A DNA stretch of 64,000 bases, from positions 94,056,057 through 94,120,056 of the forward strand of contig CM028378.1 of assembly GCA_013146195.2 (NCBI GenBank), read 5' to 3'. Below, one piece after another: positions 11,201-22,290 of the stretch. The notes under the pieces were generated by a model. It saw nothing but the letters and a program-made list of their open reading frames with translations. It ran no database searches and was not told the origin of the DNA. This DNA comes from Codonopsis lanceolata. Lineage: Eukaryota; Streptophyta; Magnoliopsida; Asterales; Campanulaceae. Position 1 is the stretch's first letter. Each line of letters starts with the position of its first letter. Position numbers and translations under genes: made by a program.

Positions 11201-12651
11201 CGTTGAATAGGACCGAGACGGATGACCAAGACGATGATGCCAATCCCGGTGAGAGACTTTGAGCCGACACGCGATGGGCGAGGTGGGGTAGTAGGGTGGC
11301 CATTCATACACACCGCCCTTAGATCGTCCCCGAGTATTCTCCTGTCGGCCAGATCCTTCACATGAAAAGAAGTTGGTAAGAACTCAATGGATGTATTATT
11401 TGAAGTACAAAATTGAGATATAGAGATAAGATTCTTTTTCATATCAGGAACAAAGAGAACATTATGAAGGGAAAAATTGTGTGTGGGTGTATGAAGAGAG
11501 GAGAAACCAGTTTTTGAAATTGATAACCCAAGACCATCACCAATGACTATGTCGCCCATGCCCGCTAGGTGGAGTGAAGTGAGAGATTGCCAAGGTCGCT
11601 GGGTGACATGGTGAGAAGCACCACTGCCGAGTAACCGGCTGGTGTCCCCGTGTCGCCCGAGGTGGCGAGATGAGCCCGTGGTTGCCACTTGGAGCCAATG
11701 GCCGAGCCGGGAGGAAGCGGCGCAGAGAGGTGGTGGCGACCAGGGTTGGAAGTTGGGCGGCCGAAAGCAACCGAAGTGGTGGCCTTGTTGGCGGCATGCT
11801 TGACACTTGCCGAGGTATGGTCGCCTGTGGGCGAGGAGCGAGGCCGAGGCCCGAGAAGCGCGCCGAGGTTGGGATGGATGACGAGCATCGGAGGAGTGCC
11901 GAAAGGCATTTGAGCTATTGATCCTCGGGCGCCAGGGATTGGCGGAGCGGGGTGAGAGTGGGGCCTGATGCGAGATTGTTTCAAGAGCAGCTCGCGATTG
12001 ATGAGTTTTTCATGGAGCTCATCAAATGAGATGGGGGTGTCCCGTCCTTCAACCACATCCACAATGTGGCGGTAGTCATCATCCAAGCCACCGAGGATGG
12101 TCTCAATGAGGTCCTCGTGATCAAGTGGTTTCTTGAGAAGCGGCGAAGTTCATCGCCCCTTCCTTTAACGATGCATGTAGTCGGAAATAGGCCGAGTGCC
12201 CTTGGAAGCTCGCTTGAGGTAATCTTTAATCGCTTGATGTGGCCGCGGGTTGGGCGAGCATACGTGTGTGAGCAAGGGTTTGCCAAGCATCACGGGTAGT
12301 GGCGGCTGTTGGATCAAGGGACCGGGTGCAGAGAGGAAGCCGACAAGAGCACCAAAGCAGAAGTTTGTCTTGCTTGGGATCCGGGGTTGGTAATGCGCGG
12401 TTGGGTGTGGGAACGTCCTTGGATGTTTGAGCATCCTTGGTGAGGACAGTGGGAGGCGGACATGGATGTGAGCCGTCTACAAACTTGTAGAGGTCATAGC
12501 CAATGAGGGTGGCCTCAACTTGAAGTTTCCACGCTATATAGTTGGTGGATGTGAGCTTGGTGATGTTGTGATGAGAGATGTTTATGAGGTCAAAGGTTTG
12601 TGTGGGATCAAGAGGGTTTTTAATGGTGATGGAGTGATTTCCGTTAGCCAT
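8290..12651 (-). pseudogene. Copia gag-pol polyprotein, many frameshifts
   Basis: The gag ATG is at 12651 (MANGNHSITIKN...), with the copia gag motif LTSTNYIAWKLQVEATLIGYDLYKFVDG. Further gag is read in other frames near 12000-12090 (DDDYRHIVDVVEGRDTPISF). Protease, near 11600-11640, reads LLGSGASHHVT, where the family has DSGASHHVT, so the catalytic Asp is Gly. The integrase zinc region (HHRLGH...CNAC, about 11130-11260) and core (DHFTHY, NGFSERI, 10730-10990) follow. Reverse transcriptase shows ETFTGPVIKPTIVRLVLSLA (about 9510-9560) and an intact YVDD (about 9190-9201). RNase H shows CDNVGATSLLSN (about 8480-8530). At least ten frame changes and the protease substitution make it dead. Confidence 0.9.
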
Positions 12652-12720
12652 GGTAAAGAAGGGTGAGGGGCGGCGGCTAGAGGAAGAAGGCAAGGGTTTA
12701 GGAGCAAAGCTCTGATACCA

Positions 12721-12937
12721 TGTAGAAACTGATCAAGTTTAGGAATAATGGCATAGCCAATTCATTGATTAAATCACCTATTTATAGGGAGAGATACAAT
12801 TAGAGTTACACTTGAAGTAGGGTACAAGAAACCTATACAAGGAAGGAACATAATAAGGAAAGAACTCTACAAGGTAATTACCACTAATTACTAATTACAA
12901 ATAAACAAGAATAATATAAAGATATTATTCTCTAATA
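12721..12937 (-). repeat. 5' LTR of the copia element
   Basis: 217-bp direct repeat, preceded directly on the + strand by the primer-binding-site complement gctctgatacca. Confidence 0.92.
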
Positions 12938-13047
12938 CCAATCTCCAATCTTTCTTCATTTTCTCTTCTAAAAATTTCATCTTCATTCACTCTTCTAAAA
13001 ATGTACTCTTCATTCTCTTTACAATTTTAATTTTTTTTTCATCCCAA

Positions 13048-14166
13048 ATGGAGGGAAATTCTGGTAATGATCAAAATTCTCAGTTTTCGGCTACTCCCAA
13101 TACCCACCAAATTTTTCTAACTATCTACTTATCTATCCAAATTACTCTCACATTTTCAAGGAGCCCAAAATTTCCCACATTTTCAAGCTTCCCAACGATC
13201 AGAAACCAATATTTCATGCAAGACCCACCTCATGCCTTTTCATCAAATGAATCAAGAAGAACAAGTTTAGGAACGATGTCCTTAGAAAAAGAACCGGCTA
13301 CACCATCATTCGTTCTTGAGAAACAAATCAATATACAAACAATTGACTTGGAGAAGGAACCAGTACCGACAAAAGCGAAGGTAACCCGTGATAAAATGGT
13401 CAATTGAAGAAGACATTGTGCATGCAAGAGCTATGGAGATTGTTGGAAAATATGCAACGGTTGGTCATAATCAAAAGAGTTGTGCGTCTATTTGAGTTGT
13501 ATAATTGAATATTACAACTAATATCGTCCAGCCTTATCAGCGCCAAGAACTGACGCAAAGTTGAGACCACGTTGGTTAAATATAATTCATACGTCGATGA
13601 GAAGCTTCAATCAAATCTACAATAAACTTTTAGGACTTCATAAAAATGGTTGAAGCAATGTAGATTTACTCTCCCATGCTTACATGGAATATCGTCAAGT
13701 AAAAGGTATTCCCTTTCCCTTCAAACATGTTTGGAATATGTTAAAAGATACTCCATCATTTTCTCCTCAAAGCGATCTTCTTCACATCAATAAAAAAGCT
13801 AGGTCATCTGAGTCCGAGAGAGGCCATTCAAATACTAGTGTTGACGTAGAGGAAATCGATGCCCACACTCGTCCAATTGGACAAAAGGCGGCAAAGAAGA
13901 AGGATAAAGGCAAATGCACAAAAGAAGAGTTATATGAAAAGCATGATAGACTTGCATCGAACATGAATATTCTCACGGAAGCTAAGGTTATTGAAGCAGA
14001 AGCTAGAAAGATAAGAGCAAAAACGAAGAAAGAAGAAATGTTTCTCAAAGATGTCAAATTTCACATGAAGGATACAAGTGAAATGACTCTAGAAAACTAT
14101 GTCATACATGTCCACGCATGTGAATTCATAAGGGAACGGTTGAATAAGGAAGGGTTTCAAGTTTAA
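13048..14166 (+). pseudogene. Harbinger ORF1, Myb/SANT plus NAM-associated domain protein
   Basis: The N-terminal part (13048-13407) is rich in Asn, Pro and Phe, as in the homologous gene at 58529-59796. The Myb/SANT part is badly decayed between 13410 and 13680 (traces of the homologous sequence up to aggtattccctttcccttcaaacatgtttgg). The C-terminal NAM-associated-like region is open at 13684-14166: HVWNMLKDTPSF, then a Ser-rich and KKKDKGK tract, then a charged helix-rich tail. In Harbinger elements ORF1 is a DNA-binding partner that helps the transposase; that role is family knowledge. This copy is non-functional. Confidence 0.75.
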
Positions 14167-14410
14167 TTTTCCTTGTTTTACGTATTATTTTAATTATACA
14201 TGTTTTTATGTAATTTTAATTATGCACGTTTTTATGTAATTAATTTTAATTATCATTGTTTTGTATGTAATCTTAATTATTGACTTTTTTATGTAATTTT
14301 AATTATTGATGTTTTTATGTAACTTTAATTATGTATATTTTTATGCAATCTTAATTATTGACTTTTTTACATAATTTAAATTATTGACGTTTTTATGTAA
14401 CTTTAATTAG
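14165..14410. repeat. AT-rich tandem repeat downstream of Harbinger ORF1
   Basis: About eight imperfect units of roughly 28-32 bp with the core tttttatgtaattttaatta. The same motif (tgtttttatgtaactttaat) is repeated downstream of ORF1 in the second Harbinger element (59800-59945), so it belongs to the element. Confidence 0.8.
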
Positions 14411-14414
14411 TCAT

Positions 14415-14520
14415 TGTAAAGTAGCCATTGTAAAATAACCATCGTAAAAACTAGTTGTTGTAAAGTAATAATTGTAAATACTAGCCGTTGTAAAGTAGCT
14501 GTTGTAAAAATTAGTCGTAA
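14415..14520. repeat. Short repeat with GTAAA and CTAG(C/T)(C/T)GTTGT units
   Basis: About five alternating copies of gtaaagtagc and actagccgttgt-like words. The word actagccgtt also occurs near 58360 in the second Harbinger element, which suggests subterminal or promoter repeats of this family. Confidence 0.55.
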
Positions 14521-14620
14521 TTTATAATCTATACATAGATGACAAATATTTGCAGCATTGACGAACTACAAGCCTTGTCTTATAAAATTTTGTTTTGTAT
14601 TTTACTTCCTCTACCACAAT

Positions 14621-15275
14621 ATGTCTTCTGCATCCTCTACCACAAGCAGTGATTCTGAAGGTAGTGCGATCGAAAAAATATGTAAGGCGAATGTTGAACA
14701 CCACAAAGAGCTAATTGAAGCAGCCAAAGCAAACATCGACAGACGTAAAAAGAAAAGAAAAGGAGGTATATAAATCGGAGGCGTGAAATTGGACACACTC
14801 AACTTATCAATGATTACTTCTTAATTCTGTCATTGTATCCCGATCATATATTCCGCAGGCGTTTTCGAATGGGTAGAAACGTATTTCTTCGGATAATTAG
14901 TGAATTGGAGAAATATTCACGTTATTTTCAATGGGGTTTGATGCAACAAAAAGAAGAAGTTTGTCACTACTTTAAAAATGCACAGCGACGATCCGATAAT
15001 TGGCTTATGCAGTTTCGTCCGACCATCTCAACGAGTACCTCTGATTGGGTGAAACAACTGCCATCGATTGCGTGCTGAACTTCTGTCGATGTGTTATTCA
15101 ATTGTTTGGAGAACAATATTTAAGAAGACCAAATGCTAATGATACACAACAATTTCTTTTAATGCATGAGCAGAGCCACGGATTTCCAGGTATGTTAGGA
15201 AGTCTTGACTATACGCACTGGGAATGAAAAATTGTCCAGTCGTTTGGCAAGACCAATTTGCAAGAGGTCATGGGA
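14621..15275 (+). pseudogene. PIF/Harbinger transposase, 3'-truncated
   Basis: It starts MSSASSTTSSDSEG at 14621. A frameshift near 14765 leads to NRRREIGHTQLINDYF and YPDHIFRRRFRMGRNVFLRI, the typical N-terminal helix-turn-helix region. A deletion near 15060 skips part of the middle. Then GETTAIDCVLNFCRCVIQLFGEQYLRRP leads to MLGSLDYTHWE, which contains the first catalytic Asp of the DDE triad. The next codon is TGA where the family usually has Trp (HWEWKNCP). After KNCPVVWQDQFARGHGKPTL the sequence ends, so the remaining catalytic residues are absent. Confidence 0.85.
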
Positions 15276-15289
15276 AGCCAACACTTGGA

Positions 15290-16300
15290 AACCAATGTGA
15301 GATATACATCTTCTATTGGTAATAATGATAGAAGTCTTGTATCAAAAAACTTTGAAAACCAACATCACTTTCTAACTAATGTAAGATATATCTCTTCTAT
15401 TGATAATTATTAATATTATTTTTATAACCAACATCAATTTCTAATCAATGTGGGATACATCTTTTCTATTGTTAATAATAGTAAAATATTTTGTAACCAA
15501 TGTGAGATACATCTATTGTAAAAGTGAAAGCCTTTAATTTAAAAACTTTTAAATCCAACTTTTCTTTTTAAATAATGTGATATGCATCTTTTTTATTGTT
15601 AATAAGAGTATAAGGGCTTGTTTGGTAGTCGGATAAGGATAAACAGTATTATTAATCCCAGTACTATTAGTGCTCTCGCTATTAATCCTTACTTGTATAG
15701 CGGGGGTAGTTTTAAGATTACAAATGTTAATCCCAATTTTTTTAGTGAGTGCGCTAATAATACCACCCTCCCCCTTAGTATTAATAGTGAGAGGATAATG
15801 ACTTTATCCGGATAACTCTTGCTATTAGTCCCGGCCACCTATTGCGTACCAAATATCAGACAACTCGGCTTATTAATCCTATCTGGCATTAATCCTGACT
15901 ACCAAACGACACCTAAGTCTTTTATATAAGACTTTCAAAACAAACATTTTTTTTTTCTAAACAATGTAAGATATATCTCTTCTATGGTGATAAGTAGAAG
16001 TCTTTTATCAAAAGAATTTTAAAGTCAACATCAATTTATAATCAATATGAAATACATATCTACTAATATTACCATTAGAAAAAATGTTTCTTATATTTGT
16101 TATAAATTAATGTTAGCTTTAAAAGTCATTAGAAGTCTTTTTATCTTAAAACTTTTGAAACCAATATCATTTCCTAACGAATGTAAGATACATTTATTCT
16201 ATTAATAGGAATAGTGAAAATCTTTTATCGTAAGACTTTTGAAACCAACATTATTTTCTATCTAATGTGAGATACATCTCTTCTAATTAAATGATAATTT
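15290..16300. repeat. Diverged repeat array, unit about 65-110 bp
   Basis: Roughly ten degraded copies of a unit with aaccaacatca, ttctaa(c/t)caatgt, gagatacatctcttctatt and aa(g)tcttttatc. The array is interrupted at 15614-15913 by a Tourist MITE. The last unit (about 16255-16310) continues into the duplicated block that also flanks SDR copy B (31640 on). No coding potential is seen. Confidence 0.6.
15614..15913. mobile_element. Tourist MITE (PIF/Harbinger type)
   Basis: 300 bp. The left end GGGCTTGTTTGGTAGTC and the reverse complement of the right end (GGTGTCGTTTGGTAGTC) match at 14 of 17 positions. A perfect 3-bp TAA duplication flanks it (15611-15613 and 15914-15916). Confidence 0.85.
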
Positions 16301-16548
16301 TTTTCCAAATATACATTAAATTAAATTAATATTTAAAAATCTTGTGTGGATGAGTCTCCCTAAGAAGTTGGCAACAATTATTCATTGAGGTACGTCACAA
16401 AAAAATTATATATTCAACCAATCCTTGTACTATACACGCTACATCAAAACAGTACACTCGTATCGTATATCATAATTCATGCACACAAAATGAAACACAT
16501 TCGACAATATTTTTGCGTAAAACTACAAAGAGAACCCTAACAACCCCG

Positions 16549-18807
16549 TCACTTGGAATTGGTCAAGGTCAAACTGAAATCCCAGAGTTTCTTGGCCAGT
16601 TCTTCATCTTTGGCCTGTTTGTTTCTTTTTGCGATGTTGCTGTCGGCAAAGTATTCACCACTAACACCGTTAACCTTTGGATTCAATGCCAGATAACATG
16701 TAGTTGCAGCTCCCTGGAACCAAAGCAAATGATAGTTAAGGATAATGCCTAAATAGAACTAGAGTGATTAATCAGGATCCTTGTAGACAAAATTGTAAGA
16801 TAGATAACCAACCTGAGGAATGGTCTTGAGGAATGCTTTGAGAAACACATGGAAGACAACTGCAAGAAGAAAGGCAGAACATCATTAACACCATACTATA
16901 TTAACTTTCAATTTTATGAATTTTCATTTATATATTGATGTCTTTGAATCCTATTTTCAAATTCAGGAAGTCCCACATAAGAGTCTGTTTTACAAGTATC
17001 TAATGTAACATCTTTGATTACGTGATAATGCAAGTAAAGAAGTCTTAGGTTGTACCTCCCATCACATTTGAATGACGGGCAAGATTGGTTGGAATAACTC
17101 CGGGATGTAGTGAATTAGCAGTTATATTCACCCCTTCTTCCTGTAAATTTTGGGAAAGAATCAAAAGTACAACATCAGTTACTGCTAGGATTGACAACAT
17201 GAAAATTATCTAAGAATAATATACTGAAAAAAAAAAAGAAAGAAAGATAGCAGCTTGAAGATGAGGAAATTTACCTTGAAGCGCCTTGCTAGCTCATTCG
17301 CGTGCAGTGTATTAGCGAGCTTTGATTGCCCGTAAGCTGAGAGACTTGAATAACTGTAAAATATATTCACGGAGTCAGTCAAACAAATATAGTTACTTCA
17401 TCAAATCTAATAATAGTTTTTCCCTCTTTTACCTCTTTTCGTCATTTAATTTGTCAAACATAATTCCTCCCTTGTATGTCATTGTGTAAAGCTCTGATGA
17501 AATAATAACAATCCTTCCCTCTTTGTGGCTTTTATGTGCAGTACTTTTCATGGTGTCCAACAGAAGATTTGTCAAAAGGAAATTCCCAAATAAAAGAAAA
17601 AAAAAAAGGATTCACTTAAGCTCATTATAGCACATGTTTTAAGGATAATAGCTTTTCAATTTGGTAACAGGAACATACCTAGATGGTTTGTAGCGAATTG
17701 ACTCTCGATTTCGTCTTTGGATAGCGAGAAAGGAACACCCATAATCCCTGCATTTAGACTTAAGACCGAAAACAACAAATTTAGTCCTGTCAAGATCTAA
17801 CTTAAACTGACCAATATATCTACGAAATGGAAGAATATAACAATGGTAACGCACTGCTAAACTCAATATCATCATATAGTTCACTTACACGAGTATGTTC
17901 AGGGGAAGACCGGAGGAAACATATTTGGATGCAAAACTTCTTATTGATGCCTGTGAGCTGACATCTAATTCCATAATATCAATTTTAGCATTGGGAGTTT
18001 TGGTTAGGATGCTTTCTTTTACTTTCTTGGCAGCATCGACGTTTCTGATTGCCATAACAACATGGACACCACGCAAGGCAAGGACACGAGCAGTTTCTGC
18101 GCCTAGACCACTTGTAGCTCCTGAAATCACGTAAATACATAATATAAGCACTTCAATTCTGTCTATATGTCTTGCCAGTTGCCAAATGCCAAAGAGAAAG
18201 TAAAAAAGATTATAATAAACAAAAAAAAAAAAAAAAAATAGAAGTTGTAAAGTTTTATTTACTGTAAACAAAATAATGAAATCAGTTTGTTGGTGTAATT
18301 TATATAAAAAAAACAAAAAACAGAGTAATCATATGTCCAGATGGTACTTATAACTTGTATGTTCAGCAGTTGCTCAATGCAGTCCATCTCTGTCGTTGGG
18401 ATTACTCAATCACATAATTATATCTTCAAAATTAAGCTACTAACTTCAATTACATTTTCAGGCTGCCCTTAAGATGACAGATCGCTAGGTACTTAAAAGT
18501 TGAATATAACCTGCTCGACGTAATGGCACAAAGAGGCCAATAATATTCAAGCTCTGTTTAGAAACTCTTTAACAATCTTCCCTAATTAATAGATCCATAC
18601 CATGAATAAGAAGCTTTCTTTCTTACGAAAAAGAAAGAAATGCTAAAATTCAAAGGAAAATCAATTAAATCCACCAAAAAAAAATGTTGAACGCAGACCT
18701 GTAATGATGGCGGTAAGGCCAGTTCCATCAACTCCTTTGGTAACGTCCTCAGCTGTGGATTTAGCAGAAAACCCAGATTCTCCTTTGCAGCCCAAAACCC
18801 ACACCAT
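16549..18807 (-). CDS. TIC32-like short-chain dehydrogenase, copy A (intron 3 acceptor lost)
   Basis: Eight exons: 18699-18807, 17889-18120, 17679-17758, 17433-17586, 17275-17353, 17056-17140, 16813-16859, 16549-16713; 316 codons plus stop if spliced like the other copies. The protein starts MVWVLGCKGESGFSAKSTAEDV. It has the NAD(P)-binding TGATSGLGAE (T36-E45), LNAG (115-118), the catalytic Asn in ATNHLG, ISSE (Ser171) and YGQSK (Tyr199, Lys203), all diagnostic of a classical SDR. The N-terminus and C-terminal WDFS.TLT match the TIC32 group, a chloroplast inner-envelope, NADPH-binding, calmodulin-linked family. The intron 3 acceptor is broken: the other copies read tttcag before the GGAATTT exon start, while this copy reads atttg (minus strand, at 17587 on), with no AG. 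Exon reading frames are otherwise open. Either a pseudogene or an alternatively spliced gene. Confidence 0.85.
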
Positions 18808-18928
18808 TTTTGCTTAACTGAATTGAATGAGAGAGATTTCTAAGAAAGAAGACGAACGGGGACTAAGTAATTTGTAAGAAGTAGTAGAGAGCAATGGGAA
18901 GTTATGATCTGAACCCAAGAAGCAGGAG

Positions 18929-18943
18929 CTATATATATATATA
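18929..18943 (-). promoter_or_regulatory. TATA box of SDR copy A
   Basis: A tatatatatatagct tract on the minus strand about 130 bp before the ATG, at the same place as in the other three copies. It is longer (more TA units) than in B, C and D. Confidence 0.6.
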
Positions 18944-18945
18944 GG

Positions 18946-19300
18946 TTTGAGAGAGAAAGGAAATGGAAGAATTGGAAATTGACGCCCATCTTCAGAAGCT
19001 TTTCTGACCTGCTGGGTCAAAGGATGACGGCGCTGCCATTGACTTGTAAATTGACGTCAGCTACTATCTCATTTCAAAGACCGCGTCAATTGTGTGTGAC
19101 CATTTTTTCTGAAGAGAATTTACTGAAAAATGAAAATCTCTTTTTTGTATTAAAGTTTTTTTATAATTTTCTTATAATTAGAATTATAAAGATAAGATTA
19201 CAAGAAAAATATTTTTTGTAATTCAACATATAATAGCCAGCAAGAAAACTGTGATGCCTTATAAGAGTCATTTTTCATGAATAATTTTATTTCTAAAATT
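18946..19300. other. Promoter-proximal duplicated block of SDR A
   Basis: The sequence matches the upstream region of SDR B (34350-34587 and 36001-36110), interrupted there by the 34588-36000 insertion. No gene is present. Confidence 0.7.
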
Positions 19301-19690
19301 TATAATAATATTTTAAAATATATGTGATTTACTATCTTTAATTTTTTTTTTGTCCATATTAAAGCTCATAATTTTTATATTATTCAACTTTATTTAAGTA
19401 TATAATGTTCTATCGTTATAGAAAATTAATGCAGATACAACATAATTATATATAAACGATATATTATATCAATTATTTATTAAATAATGATACAAGATCG
19501 TTGAAACCATATTTTAGAATGTCGAGTTATTTCAAATTATTATGGTTAATTATGATATGAACATATGATAATAAACACATATATACTTCCAGAATACTAT
19601 CATTTATGGAAAATCATGTTTTAGAAAGTCAAGTTCTTTCAAAGGGCCATTTTGATATTACTGTTTTGATTTCAAAAATGTCAGTAGTGA
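19300..19690. other. AT-rich sequence, no gene seen
   Basis: Very AT-rich, with stops in all frames. It may belong to the Helitron whose 3' end follows, but no Helitron motif is visible here. Confidence 0.4.
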
Positions 19691-20098
19691 CACCATCTAA
19701 TCTTAGAATTTTATTCAAATTCTAGAAAACATAGTTTCCACTGATGGTATCTTACGCAATGTCTATAAATAAAAGTTATGGATATACATTGTCTAACGTA
19801 GGACTTCATTTGAAAAAAAATGTTTTTAGTCATGACATGTTGTATCTCACTCTACCTAGAGTTATTAATCCTAAGGATATTCGAACTTTATTATGTGATA
19901 GTGATAGTTGTAATAGTCGTGCATATCCAACAACAAATCTTTTATATAAATAAGTATTCTAAAATTTATAATAATCTTTTCAAATTTATTTGATTATCTA
20001 TCTTTAATTTTACTGTTTATTAATTTTCGTTTATTTTAATTGAGTATATAAATCTACACCCGTAAACAAACCGTGCAGCACACGGGTGGTTCACTAGT
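19690..20098 (+). mobile_element. Helitron fragment with helicase C-terminus and 3' end
   Basis: The frame 19744-19953 reads VSYAMSINKSYGYTLSNVGLHL, then VFSHDMLYLTLPRVINPKDI, then TTNLLYK. This is the C-terminal end of the Pif1-type helicase of Helitron Rep/helicase proteins (family consensus FAMTINKSQGQSL..VG and LYVALSRV). At 20071-20085 ccgtgcagcacacgg forms a short hairpin (CCGTG/CACGG). It is followed by CTAGT at 20094-20098 and then a T, the standard Helitron 3' terminus. The 5' end was not found. The helicase is only a fragment, so the element is dead. Confidence 0.8.
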
Positions 20099-20375
20099 TT
20101 ATATTGAAATTTAAAATATTCACCTGGTACAAAATACGACGCTGTCTAGAAGAATAGAAAGGGTATATGTAACTTAAGGGTATTAGACGGGAAAACATAA
20201 ACATACATGATACATATGTCATCTGGACAGCAGTATGAATAACTAAGTTGTATACATTTGTTTAATGTTATCAGTTGATTTTTTTTTTTTCCACATCAAT
20301 TGTATTCCTTTTTTAGTTGTTTGTAACTTTATTCTAATTTACTATTTTGACTTTTAATTAAAATAATATTATTTT
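20099..20375. other. Noncoding interval between Helitron and TRIM
   Basis: AT-rich sequence with no recognisable gene or repeat. Confidence 0.4.
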
Positions 20376-20933
20376 TGTAACGATCCGAGCCCGAATCCGC
20401 TTGAGCCCACACACCGCCCACTAAGCATACAACAGGGTCATCGAGCCCATCACAAGTTGGATGATGAGTAGTAGCGCATGACTACCTTATAAATCAAACA
20501 CAAGTCCCACATCTACCCGATGTGGGATTGAGGTATTACAATCTCCCCACTCAAATCATTGACGTCCTCGTCAAGGCCGAATCGTACCCCGGGCGATGTA
20601 GGATTCAAGAGGTGGCTCCTACGAGGATCAAGAGGTGGCTCCCACCTTTTGTGATGTAGCACTTTGGCCCGCACAACACTTTGTTTCCACATTTCCGGCC
20701 GGGATCTGCTCTGATTCCATTTGTAACGATCCGAGTCCGAGAGCCCGATTCGTTACGTGTAGCCTACACACTGGCCCACTGAGCACACAGCACATTGGAT
20801 CATCAGGCCCACCACAAGCCGACCCAAAAGTTTATGGATGATGTTGGTGCCCAATAGTAACGGACTACCTTATAAATCAAACACAAGTCCCAGATCTACC
20901 CGACGTAGAATTGGGGTATTACATTTTTGAATA
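20376..20933 (-). mobile_element. TRIM retrotransposon
   Basis: Two terminal direct repeats (20376-20540 and 20722-20933) start tgtaacgatccgag and end ggtattaca. Both contain the ccttataaatcaaacacaagtcc segment. The interior is only about 180 bp. The complement of a tRNA-Met primer-binding site (gctctgattcca, 20708-20719) lies just before the second repeat, so the element reads on the minus strand. The flanking 5-mers are atttt and ttttt. There is no coding capacity, as expected of terminal-repeat retrotransposons in miniature. Confidence 0.85.
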
Positions 20934-21536
20934 TGTAAAACCGTGTTCTAAGTTGTAAAATCTTCGTTTTTATTTATAATTTTTTATAATTATTATTTTG
21001 GTTAGTTAAGATCATTATATTTAAAATAATCGGCATAGATTTCTAAAGGATATTAGTAAATATTTTAAATAAAAATAAAAAAAGGTAATACAAATAAAAT
21101 AAGAGTTTAAATAAAAGTTAAAAAAAGGAAGAGGTTGCCACATGGACATCATCGAGAAGATGTTTTTGTAAAACTATACTTTAAATTTATTTTAATTATC
21201 TATAATTTTAAGATTAGTTTTATGATTTTTATCAGTAACTTTTTTATCCGTAAAACTCGATCATAATCGAGTGTATCCTAACTTTTTTGGGTAATTTTCC
21301 TATAAGGCCATCTTACGGATCTTTATTCATAAGACGAAACTTCACTTTCTCATGCACAGTTCAACCCTCAACACACGGTGGGTCGGGCAAGGAGGACCCG
21401 TTTTACAAAATAAATTTGTAAGACTGTCTTACCTAACTTTTTGCCAATTTTTTAAGCCTAGTTGAAGAGTCTCAGTCATCACAAACTTGTATAGATTAAT
21501 AATGTTAAATTATAAATCAAAGAATTAAATAATAAT
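20934..21536. other. AT-rich intergenic sequence
   Basis: No gene or bounded element recognised. A GC-richer segment at 21240-21420 (cacggtgggtcgggc) resembles degraded transposon sequence, but no ends are visible. Confidence 0.4.
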
Positions 21537-22290
21537 TTGGTCCCTGGACATGTCGAAAAAGAATGTTTTGGTCCCCATACAAAAAAACAATCGAAGGTGG
21601 TCCCTGGACATTTTTTTTTTGGATCAATTTGCCTCCTCCCACCGTTAGCGTTAGTTTTGCCGTCTGTTTTGTTTTTAATTGATGAGAATACCCTTGGTCT
21701 AAACAAGCGGGAAATTAAGAAGGGGTTCGACCCTAAAATCCTAAAGTAGCCCAAGTACTTTTCAAACCCTAAATTGGCTATATTTCTCCCTCTCCAACAA
21801 TGATACGAAAAGGGCTTTGATTTCATTGCGTTGAAGAGTTGAAAGAATCGAAGACATTGAAGACGTAAATCCAAAAAATTGAAGTCCCTAGAGGCTGATT
21901 AAAGGCAATTAGTACGAAATCTTCACATTATATCTTTCACTGTCTGCTTATGGTTTATTCCAAATTATACTCCATTGATAGGTTGTTGCCTTTTGACACT
22001 GTGATATTTTATTGCCTTCTTACCTTCTAACTTGTCTGCTTATGTAAATTTTTAATTGATAGTATTGTTGTCTAGATAACTTAAAAAGTGTAGCTTTTCT
22101 TACATTCTAACTTGTCTGCTTGTGTTTTACAAGTATAAAATGCTAGGAATCAGTTTGTATGGTCCCCATATGTGATATCCCCCATATGCATTAACTGATA
22201 GTTGGAGACAAAAAGTAGACCTCATCTTCATTCTTTGTCTACCTCTATTTAGTGTAGTTAGTTTCTTGATGTGGACCCATTTTCTTTTGC

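Larger units (their letters stand above)
8058..12937 (-). mobile_element. Degenerate Ty1-copia retrotransposon
   Basis: Direct repeats of 219 and 217 bp (8058-8276 and 12721-12937) bound a 4.4-kb interior. The complement of an initiator tRNA-Met primer-binding site (gctctgatacca, 12709-12720) abuts the right LTR. A G-rich polypurine tract (complement of tgcccccgcaag, 8277-8288) abuts the left LTR. The element therefore runs on the minus strand. Domain order is gag, protease, integrase, reverse transcriptase, RNase H, which is the Copia order. No target-site duplication is found: the flanks are tctcggt and ccaatct. Later rearrangement, or joining of two elements, is possible. Confidence 0.93.
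12938..15290 (+). mobile_element. PIF/Harbinger transposon remnant
   Basis: It carries both genes typical of the superfamily: a Myb/NAM-associated ORF1 (13048-14166) and a transposase (14621-15275). The left end is missing, probably lost at the copia junction at 12937. The right end stops inside the transposase at about 15290, where unrelated repeated sequence begins. No terminal inverted repeats remain. Confidence 0.8.

Noticed and set aside
8422..12299. Plus-strand open frames across the copia element
   Set aside because: They are antisense shadows of the gag-pol pseudogene, caused by its GC-richer composition. None shows a recognisable domain.
17895..18134. Short open frame antisense to SDR exon 2 (also in the other three copies)
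   Set aside because: It is conserved only because exon 2 is conserved; it has no start context or domain of its own.
6313..18807. Oxidase next to SDR genes as a specialised-metabolism gene cluster
   Set aside because: The oxidase is a pseudogene with several frameshifts, and the SDRs resemble TIC32-type housekeeping proteins rather than metabolic-cluster SDRs. A copia and a Harbinger element separate them.
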